Shown piece by piece: positions 1-8,139 of a stretch of DNA of 20,586 nucleotides (the stretch's first letter is position 1; the number at the start of each line of letters is the position of its first letter). The DNA is from JBNKHG01 sp050290225 (GTDB lineage: Bacteria > Pseudomonadota > Gammaproteobacteria > Pseudomonadales > Cellvibrionaceae). A program made the position numbers and the translations under genes. The stretch spans positions 1 to 20,586 of the forward strand of contig JBNKHG010000038.1 in the NCBI GenBank assembly GCA_050290225.1, written 5' to 3'. The notes beneath the pieces were generated by a model that worked only from the letters and a program-made list of their open reading frames with translations, was not told the origin of the DNA and did no database searches.

Positions 1-2
1 CG

Positions 3-56
3 TGGGCGATGCTGGCCCACCAAGAGGCGTATCGTGCAGCACCAAGTGCGATATAA
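3..56 (+). CDS. Possible C-terminal tail of a gene entering from the left edge
   Basis: One plus-strand frame is open from the window edge to a TAA at 54-56 and reads WAMLAHQEAYRAAPSAI. The composition is protein-like, and a perfect palindrome follows four bases after the stop, as is common behind a gene. The other two plus frames are also open for 26-39 codons, so the choice of frame is weak. No family can be named from 17 residues. Confidence 0.2.
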   Translation, partial: WAMLAHQEAYRAAPSAI

Positions 57-59
57 ACA

Positions 60-75
60 TTCGGGAATTCCCGAA
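60..75. repeat. Perfect 16-bp palindrome
   Basis: TTCGGGAATTCCCGAA is fully self-complementary. With no loop it is more likely a protein binding site or cruciform than an RNA hairpin, and there is no T-tract after it. It could also mark the end of a gene to the left. Confidence 0.5.
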
Positions 76-81
76 AGGTAA

Positions 82-441
82 TCAAGACAGACGACGATTT
101 TTGCAGGCACAGAGCGATTAACAGGTAAGACCAACCTTCATAGAACCTGACCTTTGCGACGGTTTTAGAAACCGCGCTCTCGAAAAGGCATGAAGGTGCG
201 AACACATCAGGGGCCGGGGATAGCTTCCCCTGAAACAGAGCCCGTATATACGCTCGCATCTTATACTTGTTGATCAGCATTGTACTTGCAGAACCGGAGG
301 AGTCCATATACGCAAAGACGCTAAGGCGCAAAGGAAAGAAGAGAAAAAATTAAAAAGACTGCGCGGCTTTGCGGCTTGACGAGGGATGCATGGCTCACCA
401 GGGCACCCAAATTTGAGAAAAAGTTATAAAGGGCTATCCGG
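82..441. other. Gene-free stretch with inverted repeats and a CGCAAAG-type repeat
   Basis: No credible gene is seen here. A potential hairpin with 7-bp arms TCAGGGG (207-213) and CCCCTGA (227-233) is present. At about 309-331 there is a degenerate array of the form ACGCAAAGACGC / AAGGCGCAAAGG, followed at about 361-375 by an inverted counterpart rich in GGCTTTGCGG. Short arrays of this kind recur in intergenic DNA of many unrelated bacteria. The segment lies downstream of the acyl-CoA synthetase gene, but no classic terminator (hairpin plus T-run) could be made out for that gene. Confidence 0.4.
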
Positions 442-1983
442 TTATTCATCATTGAATAGTTCCACGAGTTTGTGTTTGGCGGGTTTACCTGCGAAGTTTC
501 TGGGGATTTGGGCTACGCACTTGATAACTTTGGGTATTTTGTAGCCGGCGATTTTGTCTTGACAGAATTCCTTTATTTCCTCGAGGGTTAGGTCTTGCCC
601 ATTTTTTGGCGTTATCAGGGCAGCGACTTTTTCCCCCCAGCCGTTGGGGTCCGGCAGGCCGAGGATGGTCATATCCTGGATGTTGGGGTGGTGCCAGAGT
701 ACATCTTCCACCTCTTTGGGGTAGACGTTTTCGCCGCCGGTTTTGATCAGTTCTTTTTTGCGGCCGAGGAAGTGGAGCCAGCCGTCTTCGTCCAGGCTGC
801 CCAGGTCGCCGGTATGGAGCCACTCACCATTGTAGAGCGCTGTGGTGGCGGCATCATTGCGCCAGTATCCCGGCACACAGCCGGGGGAGCGGACCATGAT
901 TTCGCCGGGTTCGCCCGTATTGGCCAGGGTAATGTTGGCCGGGGTGGCGTGGTCACTCCAGATGGCGACTTCGGTGCCGTTGAGGGGTTTGCCGCAGCTA
1001 TCCGGCCTTTCGAAATAGTCGACGTCTTTGATCAGGGTCGCCGGGCCGGTGACTTCGGTCTGGCCGTAGATGCCGATGTAGCCGCAGCCTGTCTTGTTGC
1101 AGAAGGTTGCCATGTGTTTGGCATGGAGGGGGCCGAGCCCTCCCCCGCCGAGGATCAGGCGCAGGCGGGTGAATTCGAGGCCGTCCCGTTCGGCGATTTC
1201 GATCAGGCGGCCGTCCACCGGGGGCAGCAGGTTGGTGATGGAGACCTGTTTTTCCACCATGCAATGGGCCAGTTGTTCCGCGTCCATTTTGGGAGTGATG
1301 AGTATGGTACCGCCATTGATGAGCACGGAGCGAGTGCGAGCCAGGCCGGCCTGGTGGAAGTACGGCAGGAAGGCCAGGTAGACGTCGTTTTCGGTGGTTT
1401 GGAAGGCGTCCGCGCTGGCTTTGTCGATATAGGCGATGCCCTTGTGGGTTTGCAGGGCGCCCTTGGGCTTGCCGGTGGTGCCGCTGGTGTAGATAAGCAG
1501 CACCGGGTCGTCCGGTTTTTGGTTGGGTACCGGTTGCGGCTTGAGAGGCATGGCCGCCAGTTTGTTGGTGTTGATGTCCGCCCCGGGTACGTTGCCGATG
1601 CTGATGACGATTTTGACGGAGTCGCACTGTTCTTCGAGGGCTTCCAGGTGAGTGGCGCAGTCCTCGTGGATGACCAGGGCGGCGGCTTCGGCGTCGTTGA
1701 TGGCGTAGGCCAGTTCCGGGTTTGCATGGCGGGTGTTGAGTACCACCAGGATGGCGCCGAGTTTGGAGGCGGCGTAGTGGTAGACGATGTAGTCGATGCA
1801 GTTGGGGGCGAGGATGGCGATGCGCTCGCCCTGGCCTACGCCGAGGTTTTGCAGTCCGGCGGCGGTGTTGTCGATGCGCTCGGCCAGTTGGCGGTAGGTG
1901 AGCGTTCCTTGCAGGGTGTCGAATGCTATACGGTGGCCGTGTTTTTCAACGGCTTGCCAGAGCATGTCGTGTAGTAGGTCCAT
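442..1983 (-). CDS. Acyl-CoA synthetase / AMP-dependent ligase
   Basis: This 513-aa protein belongs to the ANL superfamily of adenylating enzymes. It should activate a carboxylic acid with ATP and load it on CoA in the cytoplasm. Visible motifs, numbered from the start used here: the P-loop YTSGTTGKPKG (about 165-175), the aromatic motif YGQTE (about 306-310), HTGDLG followed by DGWLHFLGRKKELIKTGGEN (about 390-419, A8 hinge), and the C-terminal GK that holds the adenylation lysine (about 499-500). The N-terminal sequence MDLLHDMLWQAVEKHG resembles other members. An ATG 33 bases upstream is in frame (2016) but has no ribosome binding site; the chosen start has only a weak one. It is the last gene of the minus-strand catabolic block and is separated from the AraC gene by about 250 bases, so it probably has its own promoter. 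Medium- or branched-chain substrate is a guess from context. Confidence 0.93.
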   Translation of the reverse strand: MDLLHDMLWQAVEKHGHRIAFDTLQGTLTYRQLAERIDNTAAGLQNLGVGQGERIAILAPNCIDYIVYHYAASKLGAILVVLNTRHANPELAYAINDAEAAALVIHEDCATHLEALEEQCDSVKIVISIGNVPGADINTNKLAAMPLKPQPVPNQKPDDPVLLIYTSGTTGKPKGALQTHKGIAYIDKASADAFQTTENDVYLAFLPYFHQAGLARTRSVLINGGTILITPKMDAEQLAHCMVEKQVSITNLLPPVDGRLIEIAERDGLEFTRLRLILGGGGLGPLHAKHMATFCNKTGCGYIGIYGQTEVTGPATLIKDVDYFERPDSCGKPLNGTEVAIWSDHATPANITLANTGEPGEIMVRSPGCVPGYWRNDAATTALYNGEWLHTGDLGSLDEDGWLHFLGRKKELIKTGGENVYPKEVEDVLWHHPNIQDMTILGLPDPNGWGEKVAALITPKNGQDLTLEEIKEFCQDKIAGYKIPKVIKCVAQIPRNFAGKPAKHKLVELFNDE

Positions 1984-2084
1984 TGATGTTTCCCGCTTGT
2001 CCCCGGTTCCGGGCATTGGTTGCCTGATGTGTATTGTTGGGGGATAGTGTGGCGGAGTTTGGGGGTGGGGTGAATGTCGGGTGT

Positions 2085-2111
2085 GACAATGGTTATTGTC
2101 GAATGTGGCCA
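2085..2111. promoter_or_regulatory. Candidate operator upstream of the acyl-CoA synthetase gene
   Basis: Two elements lie next to each other about 100-130 bases upstream of the synthetase start. The first is a perfect inverted repeat, GACAAT (2085-2090) and ATTGTC (2095-2100), with a GGTT centre. The second is ATGTGGCCA (2103-2111), nine bases of the decamer repeated in front of the neighbouring AraC gene. A shared site suggests that the AraC protein controls the synthetase gene. This is inference from motif sharing. Confidence 0.4.
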
Positions 2112-2235
2112 GGGGTTGTCCAAAGACGCAGATATCGCCGACTCCCCGTGGAGTTGCGGGGGCGCAGGGATTGTTTGAAAGAATAACTCAGCCCCTTTCG
2201 ATATCGCTGTTGGTGGGCCGTGCCGACCCTACGGA

Positions 2236-3312
2236 CTAGCTCCCTCGGTGTTGCTTGCGGTAATCGGAGGGCGTGCAACCAGCCCAACCGATGAAGGCCC
2301 GGGTGAAGCTGCCGGGTTCGGCGTAACCCACAAGGCTACCTATCTGGGTGACCGGTGTGTCGGTGTCGAGCAGGATTCGGGTGGCCAGGTTGAAGCGGAC
2401 CCGGTCCTTGATGCCCTGGAAGCTTTCGTTTTCCAGTAACAGTTGCCGGCGCAGGCTGCGGGCGCTGACCTTGAGGACGCAGGCCACCTCGGCCAATGAG
2501 GCGGTGCCGCCCGCTTCCTGGTGTAGACGAATCAGTGCGTCCTCCACCTGGCGGGACCAGCTGTGGTCGTAGCCGGGTACGGTGAACCAGTCCGGGTAGT
2601 TCTTGTAGATGTCCCCTTGGAGCAACTCGGCTTCGGTTCGGACGATGGGGGCATGCAGATAGGTTTTGTCAAAACACAGGTAATTGGTGGACTGGTCGAA
2701 CAGCACGTCGCAATGGAAGATGTTGTGCAGGTCGCCATGATCGGGGGGTTCCGGCATGGCGAAGCCGACGCAGCTGAGTTTGATGCGCTTGCCCACCAGC
2801 CAGCAGTAGCTGCGGTAGATCTGCGTCAGCCGGTGCCAATAGAACAGGAACGGATCGATATCGGGTTTAAGTTCGTAGCCGGTGACGCCTAGCATGAACG
2901 TATGATGCTGTTCGTCGTCGATATAGTCGTAGTGGACGTCGTTGCGCAGCTGTTCCCGCAATTGGGTGCTGCTGCGGATCGCCTCGCCCAGGGTTTTAGA
3001 CTGGACCCACAGTTTGATATGGGTGACCTGCATACCCGCCTTGGAGGGTTGCTGCAGGAAGCCCATGAAAACATCCTGGGTTTCCTGCTCCAGGGTCAAC
3101 AGCAGGCGAAGCAGTTGTTTGCCATCGATGCTGGCGTTGGGGTCGTCATAGCAAGCCGGGGATATTCCCGCCTTGCGCAGGATGGCGACCGGGTCACACC
3201 CCTGAGAAACGGCGCCCTGGAGAAGACCACGGACGTACTCATTGCTGACCCGCTGGCCGGTTTTAGGCTCGTTCGGTTCCGGAACAGGGTGGATATAAGC
3301 CGTTGTGACCAT
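2236..3312 (-). CDS. AraC-family transcriptional regulator (OruR/Arabinose_bd type)
   Basis: This 358-aa protein has the layout of the OruR-like AraC group: a long N-terminal ligand-binding domain (about residues 20-210) and two C-terminal helix-turn-helix motifs (about 255-355). The first HTH reads ASLAEVACVLKVSARSLRRQL; the second includes TQIGSLVGYAEPGSFTRAFIGW, close to the family signature. The usual ending, GCTPSDYRKQ, is present. The ATG at 3312 is preferred over an in-frame GTG at 3321 because GAGGG lies seven bases before it. Members of this group usually activate a nearby catabolic operon in response to its substrate. Its place between the SDR and synthetase genes, all on one strand, and the repeated motif on both sides fit control of this block. 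Confidence 0.92.
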   Translation of the reverse strand: MVTTAYIHPVPEPNEPKTGQRVSNEYVRGLLQGAVSQGCDPVAILRKAGISPACYDDPNASIDGKQLLRLLLTLEQETQDVFMGFLQQPSKAGMQVTHIKLWVQSKTLGEAIRSSTQLREQLRNDVHYDYIDDEQHHTFMLGVTGYELKPDIDPFLFYWHRLTQIYRSYCWLVGKRIKLSCVGFAMPEPPDHGDLHNIFHCDVLFDQSTNYLCFDKTYLHAPIVRTEAELLQGDIYKNYPDWFTVPGYDHSWSRQVEDALIRLHQEAGGTASLAEVACVLKVSARSLRRQLLLENESFQGIKDRVRFNLATRILLDTDTPVTQIGSLVGYAEPGSFTRAFIGWAGCTPSDYRKQHRGS

Positions 3313-3744
3313 GATTGACACCCTCGCGTCGCTAACCGCTTCAATGAGCTGCTTTATTGAGCTTCCTTATTCTTTTCTCACGCAATAAAGTTTAGCGGAT
3401 GTGGCCAAATTGACGATGTTGTTTGTGACACTCAAATTTATCATATGTGGCCAAGGATGTCAGGCGCCAATCCGTCTGCGGCGATTTACTGAAGGCGGAT
3501 AATCAACTACCCGGCTTTATCCTGACTCAGGAAGAGCCAAGGTAATGTATGACCCTGCTTTGCGTGAAGGTCACCATTGACGACTTTCCATGGGGGCCAG
3601 AGCGGCCGGGATACATTCAGCTCATCGTGAAAGACAATCAACGCAATGGCCAACTCGGGCCTTCTGCAGGCGGGAAAACCCCGTGACCTTCAGCGACCAC
3701 ACGAATGCCGTGCGGCCCGGGCCACGGGGCGAAATGGTTCAACA
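3313..3744. other. 432-base intergenic region upstream of the AraC gene
   Basis: This gap separates the AraC gene from the SDR gene. Its left half is AT-rich and holds the repeated decamer described separately, so it probably carries the AraC promoter. The right half (about 3560-3740) is GC-rich with codon-like composition but has no convincing reading frame; it may be a decayed gene fragment. I could not identify it. Confidence 0.4.
3399..3454. promoter_or_regulatory. Direct repeat ATGTGGCCAA, candidate AraC operator pair
   Basis: ATGTGGCCAA occurs at 3399-3408 and again at 3445-3454, in the same orientation and 46 bp apart, about 90-140 bases upstream of the AraC start. AraC-type proteins bind direct repeats, and two sites in front of the regulator gene are what autoregulation would need. 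A nine-base match recurs at 2103-2111 before the synthetase gene. Spacing is a little more than four helical turns, so the two sites face nearly the same side of the DNA. Confidence 0.5.
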
Positions 3745-4566
3745 TCAACCGGCAATATATTCCTCACTGAAATCCGTGCGGCCGGCCGTGGTTGTGCCGC
3801 CGTCCACCACCAGGTCCTGGCAATTGACGAACGCCCCCATATCGCTGGCCAGATACAGCGCGGCATAGGCGATATCCCGGGGTGTGCCGGTGTGCAGCAT
3901 GGGCGAGGTGTTGGCCCACTTGCGCGCCAGTTTGTTCAGCTTCGCCTGGTGATGCTCCGGGGTTATCCCCTCGGGGGGCAGGGAATCGCGGATAAAAATC
4001 GGGGTGATGATCTGCCCCGGCGAAATGGCGTTGACGGTGATGCCGTGACGCCCCAGCTCCATACCCGCGACCCGGGTCAGGTGGCTAACGGCGGCCTTGG
4101 CGGCGCTGTAGACGTAGCGTCCGTAATGGGTGCTGTGAGCCGCGATACTGGAGTTGTTGATGATGCGCCCGAAGCCGCGCGTCTTCATGTGCGGCACGGC
4201 GTATTTGGTTGCGTGCATAACGCTGCCCACCAACAGATCCACGGCATAGTGCAGCTGCTCCGAGGTGGTGTTTTCCACACCGCCCTCTACCGGTGCGCCG
4301 GCGTTATTGAAGAGAATGTCGATACCGCCGAAGCGTGCCACGGTTTCATCGACACTCGCCTTGATCTGCTCTTCATGGAGGACGTCGGCCCGAATAAAGC
4401 ATGCGTTCGGCCCGCATTGCTCGCGAATGGCTTCACCTTTCTCCACATCGCGCCCGGTGAAAACCACCTGCGCGCCCTCTTCGATAAACAACTGCACCGT
4501 CGCCTCGCCGATGCCGCTGGTGCCGCCGGTGATCAACGCGGTCTTGCCCGCTAGCATGTCTTGCAT
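3745..4566 (-). CDS. Short-chain dehydrogenase/reductase (SDR)
   Basis: This 273-aa classical SDR would oxidise or reduce a hydroxy/keto group with NAD(P). The cofactor-binding TGGTSGIG lies at residues 13-20, NNAG at 87-90, the catalytic Ser at about 139-140 (NSS) and the YSAAK motif with Tyr153 and Lys157. ISPGQIITPI marks the region after the active site. Length is about 20 residues more than the typical 250. AAGGA stands seven bases before the ATG. The gene lies 133 bases downstream of the enoyl-CoA hydratase-like gene on the same strand. In context it could act as a 3-hydroxyacyl-CoA dehydrogenase-like or alcohol dehydrogenase step; the sequence alone does not fix the substrate. The acidic D40 shortly after the glycine motif does not by itself settle NAD or NADP preference. 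Confidence 0.93.
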   Translation of the reverse strand: MQDMLAGKTALITGGTSGIGEATVQLFIEEGAQVVFTGRDVEKGEAIREQCGPNACFIRADVLHEEQIKASVDETVARFGGIDILFNNAGAPVEGGVENTTSEQLHYAVDLLVGSVMHATKYAVPHMKTRGFGRIINNSSIAAHSTHYGRYVYSAAKAAVSHLTRVAGMELGRHGITVNAISPGQIITPIFIRDSLPPEGITPEHHQAKLNKLARKWANTSPMLHTGTPRDIAYAALYLASDMGAFVNCQDLVVDGGTTTAGRTDFSEEYIAG

Positions 4567-4699
4567 GGAGTTTCCTTATAACTGACTGTCAAATCGTGGC
4601 AGTCTGGCATGCAAGGTTATGCAAGGCCATGGCGAAAGTGCCATTGAAATTTGGCATTAGCGCCACGGGGATTCATCGACAAGAAACTCAGGCGGGCGG

Positions 4700-5536
4700 T
4701 TACCAGTTGGGGGCACGCTTTTCCATAAAAGCAGCAATGCCCTCTTTAGCATTGTCGCCTTGCAAGCACTCAAAAAACTGATCCTTCAAATACGGCAGAG
4801 CCTCCTCGAAACACATCACCTGTTGCCGGCGAAAAGCGGCCAACCCCATCACCATGGTCTCCGGCGCCAGGGCCGCAAGTTCGCTGGCCAGGGTATCAAC
4901 CCGGCTGTCGAGTTGTTCGGCCGGTACGGCCTCATTGACCAGACCGGTGCTGACGGCGGTGTCGGCATCGATGGGTTGCCCGCGCATAATAAAATCCAGG
5001 CCGTCCCGTTGCGGCATGACATTGAACAGCCCCGCCATCACCTGGAAGGGCCAGAGGCCGCGACGAATCTCCGGGGCGGCAAACTGTGCGTGGTCGGCGG
5101 CGATGGCGTGGGTGGCGTTGCACACCATCAGTAGCGCGCCGGCGTAGACCGAGCCCTGGATTTTAGCGATCACGGGTTTGTGAAGGTGGTAGAGACGCAG
5201 CACCATCTCGTCGGGCTCGCCGGGGCGCTCCGCCACCACAGGCACGTCGGAGGGGGGTTCATCGCCCTGCCCGGCCATGGCTTTCAGGTCGCCGCCGGCG
5301 CAAAAGACGTCACCGGCCCCGGTGATAACCACTACCCGCACAGCCCGCTCGTGTTTGGCATAGTCCAGTGCGTACACCAATTCGTTGATCATGATGTGGT
5401 TAATGGCGTTCTTGCGGTGCGGGCGATTGAGGGTGATGGTGAGAATATGGTTCGCCAATGTCCACTCCAGTGTGGCGAACTGGAGCCCCTCCAAACTGAG
5501 TTCTGCATGCATGCTTTTAAAGTCCTGACCTTTCAT
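4700..5536 (-). CDS. Enoyl-CoA hydratase/isomerase (crotonase) family protein
   Basis: This 278-aa protein shows crotonase-fold features: LNRPHRKNAIN (about 36-46), the first oxyanion-hole segment FCAGGDLKAM (78-87), and the second segment around GSVYAGALLMVCN (128-140), followed by AQFAAPEIRRG (150-160). Aligned by eye to the mammalian hydratase, the second catalytic Glu is kept as Glu156 (PEI), while the first, in the GCE context, is replaced by a Leu near position 136. Members with one Glu often act as isomerases or on other acyl-CoA chemistry. The protein ends MEKRAPNW, close to the common end of the family. The gene lies 47 bases downstream of the hydrolase-like gene, so they probably share a transcript. 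An alternative start at 5512 exists; GGGA before 5536 gives a slight preference. Confidence 0.9.
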   Translation of the reverse strand: MKGQDFKSMHAELSLEGLQFATLEWTLANHILTITLNRPHRKNAINHIMINELVYALDYAKHERAVRVVVITGAGDVFCAGGDLKAMAGQGDEPPSDVPVVAERPGEPDEMVLRLYHLHKPVIAKIQGSVYAGALLMVCNATHAIAADHAQFAAPEIRRGLWPFQVMAGLFNVMPQRDGLDFIMRGQPIDADTAVSTGLVNEAVPAEQLDSRVDTLASELAALAPETMVMGLAAFRRQQVMCFEEALPYLKDQFFECLQGDNAKEGIAAFMEKRAPNW

Positions 5537-5583
5537 TTTGAATCCCGGGGCGCCGCGTCACGACTCGGCGCAAGGCAATCGAT

Positions 5584-6312
5584 TTACGCGCTCGCCTCTT
5601 CTTTTGGCCGGGTTTGCCAGTGTTTGAGGGTAAGGTTCATGTAGAAGAATTCCCCGGCGCGATGCTCGGCCAGGGTCAGGGCGCAGCGGTCCCGCTGGCG
5701 GCTGTCCCAGCGGTAGAAACCGCGACGCACGTAGGGGTGGGTAAAGACCCGCACCTGGGGATGTTGAGCCAGGATTTCCCGAATACTTTCCCGGACCGGG
5801 CCTTCCACCAGTTCATCCTCCTCGGCCATGTAAAGCGAGACGGGTGTCTCGATGGTATCCGCCACATCGAGGTGATTATCGATGTCGACACCACAGTAGC
5901 TCACCGAGACTTCTGAATCCCCTTTCGCCGCCGCCTGCCACGCCAGCAAACCACCGAGGCCAAAGCCCAGCACGCCAACGCCGTGGCAACCCCTGCCGCG
6001 GGCAAAACCGATGGCAGCCAGCACATCCTGCAGGCCCATTTCCACATTGAAGGCGTCCGCGAGGGTGCGGTATTGGTCAGCGTTATCCACCGCTTCGGCG
6101 GCCAGGGCGGAGAGACCCTCCTGGTTCGAGAACAGGTCCGGCACCACAACGGTATAACCCATCGCCGACCAGTAATCCATGCGTTCCTGAATATCCTGGT
6201 CCACCCCGAACAGATCGTGGGCGATCACGATTGCGACGTTGGAGGTTTTTTTGGATTCCGCCACATGGGCGGTGATCGGATTTTCGGTATTGATTACGAC
6301 TTTTTCGCTCAT
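5584..6312 (-). CDS. Dienelactone hydrolase-like protein, catalytic residues missing
   Basis: This 242-aa protein has the alpha/beta hydrolase pattern of the dienelactone hydrolase family: IVIAHDLFGVDQDIQERMDY (about 28-47), GYTVVVPDLF (52-61) and a nucleophile elbow VLGFGLGG (114-121). Known enzymes have Cys in the elbow (GFCLGG); here codon GGC gives Gly118. The acid residue region MAEEDELV (162-169) is present. The usual His just before GF near the C-terminus is replaced by Arg (RRGF, Arg197). With nucleophile and base both lost it is unlikely to use the family's normal mechanism. The frame is intact, so it may be a pseudoenzyme with another role. The ATG at 6312 is preferred over 6336 because AGAGGA lies nine bases before it. 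It sits 39 bases downstream of the AtuA-family gene. Confidence 0.85.
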   Translation of the reverse strand: MSEKVVINTENPITAHVAESKKTSNVAIVIAHDLFGVDQDIQERMDYWSAMGYTVVVPDLFSNQEGLSALAAEAVDNADQYRTLADAFNVEMGLQDVLAAIGFARGRGCHGVGVLGFGLGGLLAWQAAAKGDSEVSVSYCGVDIDNHLDVADTIETPVSLYMAEEDELVEGPVRESIREILAQHPQVRVFTHPYVRRGFYRWDSRQRDRCALTLAEHRAGEFFYMNLTLKHWQTRPKEEASA

Positions 6313-6351
6313 CAAGTTGTCCTCTGTTTTCATCATCGCATGTCTATATCA

Positions 6352-8139
6352 TCACAGTTCAGGGCCACACAATTCAGCCGGCACCTCTATCAGTTTAGCC
6401 CGCAAATATTCCCCCAGTGATTTGGCCTGGCCGTCGGTGCGGGAGGTAGCCGCAATGCCATCCCCCAATACGCCGTGAATAAAGAAGTTGAGGGCACGGA
6501 TATTGGGCAGCTCATAGCGCTCGATGGTGTATTGGGCCATATCCGGCAGCAGGCGTTTCAGTTCTTCCACACTCAGGTAGTGGTACAGGTAGCGATAGGC
6601 TTCATCGGTCCTGGCCCAAACCCCGACGTTGGCGCAGCCGCCCTTGTCGCCGGAGCGGGTACCGAACAAGCGGCCAAATGGCAGGCTGCGCGAGCTCTCG
6701 AAGGGCAGCTTTTGCACCGGTTGCACCTCGGGTTGATAGTGCACTTCAGAGGCCTGCGCCAACTGGCTGGTCGGCAGAATATCCATTGTGGCGCCCCCGA
6801 TGTGGACGTGCTCAACAATGCAGGCACTGTTGATCAACGTCGGCCAATGCCGGATCAGGGGGCCGGCGGGAATGGTGGATACCCTGCCGAAGAAGCCCGG
6901 GAAACTTGCCAGGGCCAACTCGGTGGATTTCTGGTTTACCCGTCGACCCACGGTCTCGGCATCGTCCGACTCGACGATCACCCGCAAGGTGGCATGAGCC
7001 TCATCATAGGACTGCGGATCTTCCTTGTCGGTGCGCAACAGTTGCACCTCGGCCCGGTCGAATTGCGCTTTTCCACCCAGGGAATCGAACAACACCTCGG
7101 TAAACACCCTGGCCTTGGCCTCGATATCCAGGCCGGTCAGCACCAGCTCCACCACATTGCGATAACCACCGGCGACATTGATGCACACCTTGTGCGTGAG
7201 CGGCGGACTGGAACCCCGACAACCGCTGACACGGACTCTGTCCGGCCCCACCTGATCGAGGCTGAGACTGTCAAAATGGGCGATCACATCCGGGTTCTGG
7301 TAAGCCGGGGCATTGGTCTCGTAAAGTAGCTGGGCAGTGACGGTGCCCACAGACACCAGGCCGCCAGTGCCCGGGTGTTTGGTGATGGTGAAATCCCCGT
7401 TGACCTCGATCTCGGCGATGGGGTAGCCCATATTGTGAAAACTGGGCACTTCCTCAAAAAAGGCGTAATTGCCGCCGGCGACGGACGGCCCGCATTCGAT
7501 CAGGTGGCCCGCCGCCAGGGCGCCGGCCAGGGCGTCGAAGTCGTCCCGCTGCCAACCGAAGTGCCAGGCCGCGGGGCCGATCACCACCGCGGCGTCGGTC
7601 ACCCGGGGGCAGATCACAATATCCGCCCCCTGATCCAGCGCCGCCTTGATGCCCCACGCACCCAGGTAGGCGTTGGCGCTAAGGGGTTTATGGTCCGCAC
7701 TGCCGAAGCCCTGCCCCGTTTCCATATGGGCCAGGGGTTCACCCCCATCGAGCAGGTCATCCAAACGCGGCATCAGGTTGTCGCCGGTGATATAGGCGAC
7801 CCGCGCACTCAAGCCCAGTTCGTCGAGAATCTTTTCCACTTCCCGGGCCATACCCCCGGGATTCAGGCCGCCGGCATTGGTGACGATTTTAATATTGCGC
7901 TCAAGGCACAGGCCGACAACATCCCTTACCTGTTTGAGGAAGGTGCCCACATAGCCGACTTTGTCATTCTGCCGGCGCTTGCCGTGCAGGATGGCCATGG
8001 TGAGTTCGGCGAGATAGTCGCCGGTGAGTACGTCGATGGGGCCACCCTCCACCATCTCCCGGGCGGCGGCGAGCTTGTCACCGTAGAAGCCGCTGCAATT
8101 GCCAATGCGTATCGTGGATGGGGCGTTATTGGTCGCCAT
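6352..8139 (-). CDS. AtuA/DUF1446 family protein (acyclic terpene utilisation type)
   Basis: This 595-aa protein has the two-part structure of the AtuA family. The long N-terminal domain begins with RIGNCSGFYGDKLAAAREMV (11-30) and contains GGPIDVLTGDYLAELT (32-47) and TNAGGLNPGGMA (87-98). The C-terminal AtuA-like domain begins near residue 485 with FGRLFGTRSGDKGGCANVGV. AtuA is required for citronellol and geraniol catabolism in pseudomonads, but its chemistry is not settled, and homologues occur in many CoA-linked catabolic clusters. The ATG at 8139 has AGGGA six bases upstream; an in-frame start at 8214 has none. It is the first gene of the block, so the main promoter is expected in 8140-8366. 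The classical partners atuC and atuF are not in this window. Confidence 0.92.
   Translation of the reverse strand: MATNNAPSTIRIGNCSGFYGDKLAAAREMVEGGPIDVLTGDYLAELTMAILHGKRRQNDKVGYVGTFLKQVRDVVGLCLERNIKIVTNAGGLNPGGMAREVEKILDELGLSARVAYITGDNLMPRLDDLLDGGEPLAHMETGQGFGSADHKPLSANAYLGAWGIKAALDQGADIVICPRVTDAAVVIGPAAWHFGWQRDDFDALAGALAAGHLIECGPSVAGGNYAFFEEVPSFHNMGYPIAEIEVNGDFTITKHPGTGGLVSVGTVTAQLLYETNAPAYQNPDVIAHFDSLSLDQVGPDRVRVSGCRGSSPPLTHKVCINVAGGYRNVVELVLTGLDIEAKARVFTEVLFDSLGGKAQFDRAEVQLLRTDKEDPQSYDEAHATLRVIVESDDAETVGRRVNQKSTELALASFPGFFGRVSTIPAGPLIRHWPTLINSACIVEHVHIGGATMDILPTSQLAQASEVHYQPEVQPVQKLPFESSRSLPFGRLFGTRSGDKGGCANVGVWARTDEAYRYLYHYLSVEELKRLLPDMAQYTIERYELPNIRALNFFIHGVLGDGIAATSRTDGQAKSLGEYLRAKLIEVPAELCGPEL

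Noticed and set aside
595..1974. 459-codon plus-strand frame opposite the acyl-CoA synthetase gene
   Set aside because: It is antisense to a gene with clear motifs. Its Gly/Val/Asp-rich translation is what GC-rich codons give when read backwards.
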